From Pigoraptor chileana (lineage: Eukaryota; Opisthokonta; Filasterea): a stretch of DNA of 27,904 nt. The DNA lies in contig CALSCR010003951.1 in the NCBI GenBank assembly GCA_943704495.1, positions 1 to 27,904 of the forward strand, written 5' to 3'. Both the position numbers and the translations under genes were made by a program. Position 1 is the first letter of the stretch; each line of letters begins with the position of its first letter. Of the stretch, positions 20,955 to 27,904 are shown one piece after another. The notes beneath the pieces were generated by a model, which did no database searches, was not told where the DNA came from, and was given only the letters and a program-made list of their open reading frames with translations.

Positions 20955-22006
20955 TGCAGAGCGTCAAATTTCAAAAAACACAGATTTCGAGAGGGAAATA
21001 TAACACAAAAGCCCACTGCAAGTTATTGTACAGTAGTAAAAATATTTCAGTAGCATTCAATGAGAGTGCCATTGAAAACTACAAATCTAAAAGTTAGAAA
21101 AGATAGACACGCAAGAGAAAGAGAACGAGAAAGAAACCAAAGAGCGTTGCGTTTGTGCAACGTAAGCCCCCGGCCCCCCATTGCTTGGCCAATTCCCTCT
21201 AATTGGGGTATAATTTCCTTTTATAGACGTACATTTCCTTTTATGGACAGCGCATCTGGACAGCCACAAATGCGCACATTCTGATTGGACGCTCGTGATG
21301 ACGCAATTATTACATCACTGGGTGCTGGAGTGATCACGTGATATGTGAAATAATGTATGCGAGATCTCGCATATATTCTCCAATAGGCGGTAACATGAAT
21401 TGCGTAACGTGAAAGTGGTATCAGTCATGTGAGAGACAATGTAATAGGTGGTCACGAGTGCCGCCAGCGTTGTGTTTGTGTTTGTGTTTGTGTTTGGGCA
21501 TCACTGGCAAGCACACAATACAATGTAATAATGGCTTTAATTCAGAGCGCGCTGCACCCATTCCACTCCCGATCTGAAATCACTGTACATGCCCATGTTC
21601 CCGTCCAGTCTCACGGGGACCCGTTACTCCACTGACACAATTGCATAACGCCTGCCAGGCGGCAGTCTGACTGTCTCCTGAGTCCATACGTTCAAACCCG
21701 TGGCGACCCATCGGAGATTACCCCTTTCGCACCCACCTCATCTGGGTGTTGTCCAACAGGCGATTGTACAATCAACATTGCCTGACCGGACTTATTAACT
21801 CCGAGTGTGTGCGACACAAACACGCTCACATCAGAGATCGAACAGCCAGATTTGTGTGTACGACCCGTCGTGAGGAAGTTTGTTGTCAGTTCCCTCGTTT
21901 GAAGATCGGCTCTATCTACTGTTTTCTAAGCCTATTTAAGGGCGAATGAGGCCGGGAATCTCGCCGATCATCATCTACACGGAGGCCCTCACAAGTGACA
22001 GCCCGC
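20955..22006. promoter_or_regulatory. Shared upstream region of divergent ADA2 and MFS genes
   Basis: The ADA2 ATG (20954, minus) and the MFS ATG (22007, plus) face away from each other across about 1.05 kb, so this spacer must hold both promoters. Visible elements are ATCACGTGAT at 21333-21342 (a 10-base palindrome), CCAAT-type pentamers near 21380 and (inverted) near 21283, and a TTTGTG tandem. No gene is seen inside. Which elements matter is unknown. Confidence 0.5.
21471..21497 (+). repeat. (TTTGTG)n hexamer repeat
   Basis: About four units in the ADA2/MFS intergenic region. Confidence 0.9.
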
Positions 22007-24582
22007 ATGACCGCCTGCGTGACCAGTCGGAAGATGGCTATTTTTGAACGCGCATCGCGCATCACGCGAACAGATGTCTCGCGCTTCGTGTCTCTCATCT
22101 ACGGCGTTATTATGATGGGCGTGTCAGGTGAGATTCAACCACCGCATTCACTCGCACGACTGTTGCCGCGACCCTTGCTCTGGGTGATGACACTTGTGTA
22201 TTTGTATGCCCCTTCATTGCAGGTACACTATACGGCATCTCTGCATACTCTCCCGACATTAAAGACACGCTGGGATACAAAGAGACAGACATTCAGCTAA
22301 TTTCATCCATCGGAGATGCTGGCCTGTGAGTACTGAAATCCATCTGCTCACCGTTGCATATTAGCATTTGTTTGTTTAGTATACTCCTTTTTCCTCGCTC
22401 TTTCTGACCATTCCCCAGTCACCGCCGGTTGCTTAGCCGGTGATGCTAAGTGTTGAGCCGAGGGCCTTATGCTTCTGGCGTTTGGCGTACTGACGGCCTT
22501 ATCACATGTTGCGAACAAAAGCCCGCTCTCTTGAAGTGGGGTGCCACATGTGAACGTTTGCTGTGGCATTTTCTGAATCTCAGTAAACCATACTTTCTCT
22601 TCATTACTTGCAGGTACATCTCGATTCCTTTCGGTAAGAACACAATCCATGTTGCATATCTGTGCAAGCGGTTCAGGTGGCATGTACCTGGTCGTCGTCG
22701 CCTTCTTCTTCTGTAAAACATCGACAATTGATGTTGAGGACGCGGAGTTTTGATGGGCTTCACATCGGAACCGTATATACATTCGCAGGATTCTTTTTTG
22801 ACCGCTTTGGACATCGACCGACAGCCGTGCTTGCGTCCATTACGATGGCGACGGGATATATGCTGATGTGGCTGTTTGTGAAGATTGAGCTGCCTCGGGA
22901 AAATGCTGTTGCGATGGGATTCGCCTTATTTGTATCCCCCCCCCCACCCCCCCCACACACACACACTCTCTCTCTCACTCTCTTACACACTCTTACACAC
23001 TTTTACTTACATACTCTACACTCACAGTCATGTCAAATCAGAGCAGCACCTCTCGATTATGTGACTGCATCCCTTGCGAAGCGCCTTCTATTCGACTCGT
23101 TTTACCCTTGACTCCATACGCCTGCATTCCTTTCCGCATTCGCGCTATGCACACCTTTCGATTCGTTGTTCATTCCCCCACTCTGAACAACAATAACAGC
23201 TTGTCGGACAAGGAAGCATTGGCGCTCTATTTGCTGCGCTCATTCCCAACGAGCGCAACTTCCTCCCCCGCCACAAGGGCAAGGTCACGGGCCTACTTTT
23301 CGCGGGATTTGGTTCGTCGGCGGCCATATTCAGCGCAATCTACAAAAACTACTTCCACGGTACCGAAAGCCTCCGCGCGTACTTTATTATGCTTGCGGCC
23401 GTCGCAAGTGGCGTCATAATACTGGGCGCTTTTATCGTAAATGAAATTCCGATCGACGAAGACTCGGACGAATCGACGGCAAGCCTGCTCGGAGGAGAGA
23501 GTGTGGAAAGTGCACGCAAATCTGCGGCAACACACGGAAAGGCGGGCCAATCGAAGAAGCCGAACGAGTTTGAGCGGCGCGACATATACGGCTGGGCCTT
23601 ATTGAAGAGCAAAGCCTTTTGGCTGCTGTTTTGGACGCTCGCACTCGCCGTTGGGTGCGCGCTGTTGTACATCAACAACGTCGGTTCCCTGTGGAAATCC
23701 CTCGGGGGAGAGTCTGGACAGCAGTCGAATCTCGTCGTCGTCTTTTCCGTTCTTAATGTTGTCAGTCGCGTGATTTTTGGAACGGCTTCTGATGTGTTTC
23801 GTGCGAAAATTTCCAACGCCACGTTCCTGTTCATCGCCGTTGTCATAGTGACGGCCACGCAAGTCGGGCTGCTGTTTTTGCCGCTGAACTGGCTGTATCT
23901 TGCGGCTGTGGGTATCGGCCTCGCCGATGGAGGCTTCTTCTCGCAATACCCCGTGCTTCTCCGCGTTCTGTTTGGGAACAAACATTACGGTCAAAATTTC
24001 GGGTTTCTCACCGTGGCAAACGGCCTCGGGATCTTTCTCTTTGGTCCGATGGCTGCGCGCCTGTACGATGACAAAATATCCACCTGTGCATCTGATGGCG
24101 GCTGCCCCCCTCTCATTCACATTGTCAGTGCCTGATGGCCGCTGTCACTATGCTGCTGTACTGTTGCTATGCCGATGTGCGCTGTTACTATGCTGATGTG
24201 CGCATGTAGTGTGCCACCCACCATTGCAACATTTGTTTGGCGTTGACTTTTTGTGGCTCTTGTTTATGCGCGCTGTTGATTCGGTTTACATTGCCTTTGC
24301 CGGTTTTGCCTTACATCACCTGCCTTCCTCGGGTCTCTCTTCTCCCCTATTGCTTCCCTCATTCCTGCTATATAATAGCACGCCCCGGATGGATCTGACA
24401 CATGCATTGGTCGCCAGTGCTATCGCACTGCATTTATCATCAGCTCTTGTGCGGGCGCACTCGCAATTGTGGTTTCCTATCTGTTTGTGCTCGAAGTGCG
24501 TCGCATCCGCAAGGCCGACGCAGAAATGGACGCTGATGACGGTTACGAATCGCGTCCCCCGTCGTATGGAATCGAAGAGTAA
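22007..24582 (+). CDS. Nodulin-like / MCH1-like major facilitator superfamily transporter
   Basis: Predicted 491-residue, roughly 12-helix transporter; the substrate is not evident. Exons: 22007-22127, 22223-22325, 22614-22633, 22789-22931, 23200-24123, 24418-24582, all GT-AG and in frame. Family signs come in order: GTLYGISAYSPDIK with LGYKETDIQLISSIGDAG near the N-terminus, YISIPFG-FFFDRFGHRPT (the helix 2-3 loop), LVGQGS then LIPNERNF, a long charged central loop (about NEIPIDEDSDES to KKPNEFERR), the C-terminal half with NNVGSLW, SRVIFGTASD and FLTVANGLGIFLFGP, and a last helix CAGALAIVVSYLFVLEVRR. Exon 3 is only 20 bases. The protein ends in PPSYGIEE, a PPxY-type motif. ATG 22007 is the first ATG after an in-frame stop; ATG 22034 is an alternative. 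It is divergent from ADA2. Confidence 0.9.
22936..23027 (+). repeat. Poly-C / CA / CT simple sequence in MFS intron 4
   Basis: A C run is followed by CA and CT dinucleotides, ending in a strong-looking CACAG at 23027. Using that acceptor gives no family match and an early stop. The acceptor at 23199 restores the conserved LVGQGS motif. Confidence 0.85.
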
Positions 24583-25250
24583 TTATTTTTTTCCGGCGAC
24601 GAGTTTATTGCTGTCGTGTCCCAGTGCAGTGCGTGCGACGTGCGATGAGCGTGTTGTTCATCGTATTGCATGCGAAATGATACAGGCACATAAAGCACTA
24701 CTGATGTTTCTATTTAAATTTAAATTTTCGAGTAATTTCTTTGTTACTAACGATGTTACGCGACAGGCCAAGTGTCAGTGGTTACATGTAATTGCTTAGT
24801 CGGATGATAATTTTGATGTACGGCCGCTTTCCACCGCCATTGGTCTTCGACAATTTCACTCAATTAGTAGTGGGCCCTACAACAAAAATTGAAGCAGGAG
24901 GCCCAGAGCGGTATTGACAAACGTCCATCTTCCACTCCACCGTAGCAGGAGACTCGCACGTCACACATTCACTACTGGCATTGACTCGCCAAGAAGATCA
25001 AAAGAGACGCATGCATGTGTGTAAGTGTGTGTGTGTGTGATTGTGCGTATTTGTGTGTATGTGTATGCATCGGTTGATCACAGTAATGTCGATTCTGCAC
25101 TGTAACGGCGTTGACTTGCCGGTGAGAGCGCCGGCTTGTTTGCTTCAACGCCCTCACCGATGGACAACAATCTTGGTCGCTATTCATTGCCAAAGCAGGT
25201 GCGTCGGCGGAGAGGGAAATGCATAAAAAAAACAAAAGTAATAAAGCTGA
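24583..25250. other. Spacer between convergent MFS and F-box genes
   Basis: Contains the 3' flank of the MFS gene and a TG microsatellite near 25020-25060 (coding strand of the F-box gene: CA). A minus-strand frame at about 25000-24870 could be a further F-box exon, but there is no family support. No other gene is seen. Confidence 0.4.
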
Positions 25251-26735
25251 TCAGCGCAATGCAAAACAGGCATCTGCACGATTATAGACACACACAGACA
25301 TAGCCTTGTGGGCCACATTCAAGCCTGCTGGCGTGGCGGGCCAGACGGCATACAAACTGAAGGCGTCAATCAACAGCAAAACATACGCAATCCGTCTGTA
25401 ATATGAAGGATGCTTTGGGCTACGACAGAACTGCAGCACACGGGCAGTAGTTAAGTGTAATGGCCGAGAAGGAAACGTCACAATCACCAGACTGAATGGC
25501 AAGACAGTTGGTGTGAGTCATGCAACAATGAAAACACTCGGACAGGATGCATATATATATATATATATTAGCCGTGGTACACATATGCTATTCGTACCGT
25601 GGTAATGCCCTTCCGCACGCGCAGAGTTTTGACGAGATTCTGTTTCGTTTTTATCGCCTGAATAAGTAAGTCATTACAGTCACGCCGACACCGGAACCAA
25701 ACAAATGGCCGCAAAAAACAATACAAAAAACCGAACAAGTCAGTATTGATACTGAGGAAAAAACACGCACTCGTTCAATTTTTCAGAGTTTAAAGTATTT
25801 TTTTTCGCAATCGAGTGCTTGCATTGACAGCAATTCAGCATTCCATAAGACAAACAATTTTTGTGACGGGGTTCAGCATTTGAAAAACCAACTGAATGTC
25901 AAAAAGCAATAGCTAAACAGACCGTTACTCTCACCATCCACATAGCTAGTATTACTGACCCAGATCGTCGCAACTGACGACACACCACATTGACGGAGTG
26001 GCTTGACCACCGACACCAACACCTTTGTAAAACAACCACACATACACTCTGCAGTTTCCTATTCACCTTCTCCATGCTGGCGGGGGGATCGTACATACTC
26101 TCATAACGACGCTGCAGATCGTTTAGATTTCTCACTTCATTGCCCATCACTTTGTCCCACGCCTCGCTGTCTCGGAGGGCCTGTGTGTCGATGAGTGAGT
26201 GCAATGGAGTAAAAGTAGGCGTTTGGTGAGACACATTTTAGCTTTTAAGGGGATGAGATTTGGACTCTTGTCACCGATGCAGTGAACGGAAACACAAGAA
26301 AGAATCATGAGCTATTTAAATCCACGGCATCCAAACGACATTAATGTGCGCACAACCACAGATACACAGACAGACAGACAGACAGAGACACACAAACAGC
26401 CACAACAGCACACGCATACAAATAGACACAGACACAGAAGCACAGGAACAATTACACGAGCAAGACACACAGATCAGTCAAAATAGGACGAGAGAGAGAG
26501 AGCACGCTTGGCATGTACAGACAGATCCACCACCACAGCATCGCAATAGTACCATTGACAACGCCGCACCCACCAACTTCCACGAAGAGCACACAAGACA
26601 GCAGTTGCAGAGGTCTTTCGCAGACAGAAAGGATGCCACGCGGATAAACAGTCGCTTTGGGAAGGATTGGCGCGCCAACGGAAAATATACTCTCGAGGTC
26701 CTCAGGAGAAATGACGTCCCGAAATCGAGCGTCAT
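25251..26735 (-). CDS. F-box protein B
   Basis: Predicted 171-residue F-box protein, the type of adaptor that links targets to SCF ubiquitin ligases through Skp1. Exons: 26735-26574, 26180-26067, 25657-25598, 25430-25251, all in phase 0 with GT-AG ends. The F-box spans about residues 24-60 (SFPKRLFIRVASFLSAKDLC, then NCCLVCSSWKL). The second exon begins ALRDSEAWDK and ends in YESMYDPPASMEK. The last exon carries a hydrophobic segment, RIAYVLLLIDAFSLYAVW, that may be a membrane helix. From the F-box Trp to YDPP it aligns without gaps to the neighbouring F-box gene A, which confirms the first splice junction. Exons 3 and 4 are weaker: they rest on splice signals and modest similarity to gene A. 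No substrate-binding repeats (WD40, LRR, Kelch) are seen. Confidence 0.65.
25550..25569. repeat. (AT)n microsatellite
   Basis: Ten AT units in the last intron of F-box gene B. Confidence 0.95.
26367..26389 (+). repeat. (CAGA)n microsatellite
   Basis: Five or so ACAG units within the first intron of F-box gene B, in a longer purine/CA-rich tract. Confidence 0.9.
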
Positions 26736-26906
26736 TTCAGCACCGTCTGGAATCGCAGATACTTCTCCCGCTGCGGAGTCGAAAGTAAAGCGTCAGTAGA
26801 AAAAAACGCAGACCGGAAACAACAAACAAACAAACAGACAAAAAATACACACAAATCAATAGGTGCATCTCATGACCAGCTGTGAGTGCGTGACTGAATA
26901 TGACAA

Positions 26907-27726
26907 TCACGGGAGATAGGTGTTACAAAGTGAAGCACTTTTGAGAGCAAGAGCAGCATAGGGCAAAGCGTGAAAAGAATCACCTACTAAGAGCAATTGT
27001 AAGTGCATCAGAGACAAGGATAAGGATGTGTGTGTGTGTGTGCGTGTGTGTGTGTGATGTAGGATTAAAATCAAAGTCTTAGGCGCTGTGCCCATGGACT
27101 CCACAAGCAAGATAGAGAGAGAGTGAGCGAGAGAGAGAGAGGTGCAGGTGAGAGCAGCTGACAAACATTATCGCACAACGCACCCAATGTAAGTCGTTTT
27201 TTTATGATCAGCCCATCCCTCAGTGCGCCGGTATATTTCTGCAAACAAAAGAGAATGTGTGTCAGATAGCACCGACAACATCACATGCACAGACCCACAC
27301 ACACAACACGCGCGCACACACACACACACCACCACCACCACCAGGACCACCACTAAATCGTCTCAGAGACAGCACACAGCACACACATGAGCAGCATTAC
27401 AAGCCCCACAAACTGACCGCCTCAAGCTCGTCCGGAGGGTCGTAGCATCCGTCGTATGCGGTTCTAAGCGCCTTTGTCAGATGAATGTTCTTAGCGGCGC
27501 GCGTCACCCACACGCTCCGAGAAGAGCACGCCGAGTACCACGCTTTGCTTACGAGACAGCATACATTCACGTCCATTGGTGAAAGATACGACAGAATGCA
27601 GAGTATTGATGCGTAGGGGACGTCTGGTTGAATTGGAAAGAGATATTGGTTGCGGTTGGGGACAAGGCGCACGGAGCCTGCCGGTGAAGTGTGCATGTGC
27701 ATGTGTGTGTGTGTGTGCATGGGCAT
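26907..27726 (-). CDS. F-box protein A (tandem paralogue of B)
   Basis: Predicted 146-residue F-box protein. Exons: 27726-27418, 27238-27184, 26983-26907, with GT-AG introns. The F-box covers QPDVPYASILCILSYLSPMD and VNVCCLVSKAW. The spacing Trp-9-Trp-21-YDPP is the same as in gene B without a single gap, and the exon ends five residues after YDPP in both, so the two arose by tandem duplication. Gene B has one extra intron just after the F-box Trp. The short second exon (KYTGALRDGLIIKKRLTL) and third exon (GDSFHALPYAALALKSASLC and a stop) align loosely with exons 3 and 4 of gene B; the C-terminus is shorter. ATG 27726 gives a His/Thr-rich start made from a CA repeat, so the true start may be later or in an upstream exon joined at the AG before 27677. 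Confidence 0.55.
27026..27057 (+). repeat. (GT)n microsatellite
   Basis: GT run inside the last intron of F-box gene A, directly before a dispersed repeat copy. Confidence 0.9.
27060..27106 (+). repeat. Dispersed repeat, copy 5
   Basis: It starts TAGGATTAAAATCAAAGTC and continues with the conserved core; 31 bases (27076-27106) are identical to 11653-11683. It lies in antisense orientation within the last intron of F-box gene A (27183-26984). Confidence 0.8.
27295..27352 (+). repeat. (CA)n followed by (ACC)n simple repeat
   Basis: CA dinucleotides interrupted by CGCG are followed by ACC trinucleotides. It sits in the first intron of F-box gene A. Confidence 0.9.
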
Positions 27727-27888
27727 GTTGAAGGTTGTAAGAAACTATCCATCCATATATTTACAGCCGCCATAATAAAATCTACCACGTGACACAAGCC
27801 CAGCCACGACAAGTGACTCATGCCAACACAGAATTATCAACAATAAGTTGCGTTGTTGCCGACCACCACCGACACGAGCTCATATGAA

Positions 27889-27904
27889 AACCCACCCACC
27901 CACC
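27889..27904 (+). repeat. (CCCA)n at the window edge
   Basis: CCCACC tetramer-like repeat that runs off the end of the window. Confidence 0.7.

Noticed and set aside
7991-21342. CACGTG sites as a shared regulon
   Set aside because: CACGTG occurs many times, including inside several coding exons, so promoter enrichment cannot be claimed by eye.
23028-23111. Alternative MFS exon after the strong CACAG at 23027
   Set aside because: It reads to an early stop and does not match the transporter family. The acceptor at 23199 gives LVGQGS and a full-length protein.
24870-25010. Possible terminal exon of F-box gene B
   Set aside because: Two frames are open, but there is no clear acceptor, no homology and no counterpart in gene A.
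25251-27726. The two F-box segments as a single gene
   Set aside because: Each has its own F-box, YDPP block and stop codon, and the blocks are paralogous to each other.

Overview
The window is nuclear DNA of a eukaryote with many introns. Six multi-exon protein genes can be rebuilt with GT-AG introns of about 95-375 bases, and CA/GT microsatellites are abundant. The gene mix (a tyrosine-kinase-group receptor with HRDLAARN, a hybrid histidine kinase, a secreted ADA2-type adenosine deaminase, a nodulin-like MFS transporter and two F-box proteins) suggests a free-living protist, perhaps a unicellular holozoan or another amoeboid or flagellate lineage. The species cannot be fixed from the sequence alone.

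Layout. 1-1427: low-complexity pyrimidine/TG-rich DNA with no supported gene. 1428-7410 (-): a four-exon, 1683-residue predicted receptor tyrosine kinase whose ectodomain is a long run of beta-helix (polymorphic-membrane-protein-like) coils. 8068-9620: a complete but dead PIF/Harbinger DNA transposon with terminal inverted repeats, a TCA target duplication and a decayed DDE transposase. 10424-11263 (+): a tentative two-exon cysteine-rich acidic protein. 11812-15052 (-): a five-exon membrane hybrid histidine kinase with two PAS domains, HisKA, HATPase and a partly degenerate receiver. 15053-17367: a long gene-poor spacer. 17368-20954 (-): a ten-exon ADA2/ADGF adenosine deaminase with signal peptide. 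22007-24582 (+): a six-exon nodulin-like MFS transporter, divergent from the deaminase across a spacer of about 1 kb. 25251-27726 (-): two tandem paralogous F-box genes.

Together the genes have a sensing and signalling flavour: two surface or membrane kinases of different chemistry (tyrosine kinase and phosphorelay), a secreted enzyme that would remove extracellular adenosine, a membrane transporter, and two putative ubiquitin-ligase adaptors. Nothing shows that they form one pathway.

The points most worth a second look are the beta-helix receptor tyrosine kinase with two YDN motifs in its tail, the histidine kinase with bacterial-looking PAS2 and altered receiver acidic pocket, a dispersed repeat of about 45 bp sharing GGCGCTGTGCCCATGGACTC (three good and two weak copies), and the Harbinger element with an extra inverted copy of its terminus just outside its left end. 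All exon joins are manual and unsupported by transcripts.
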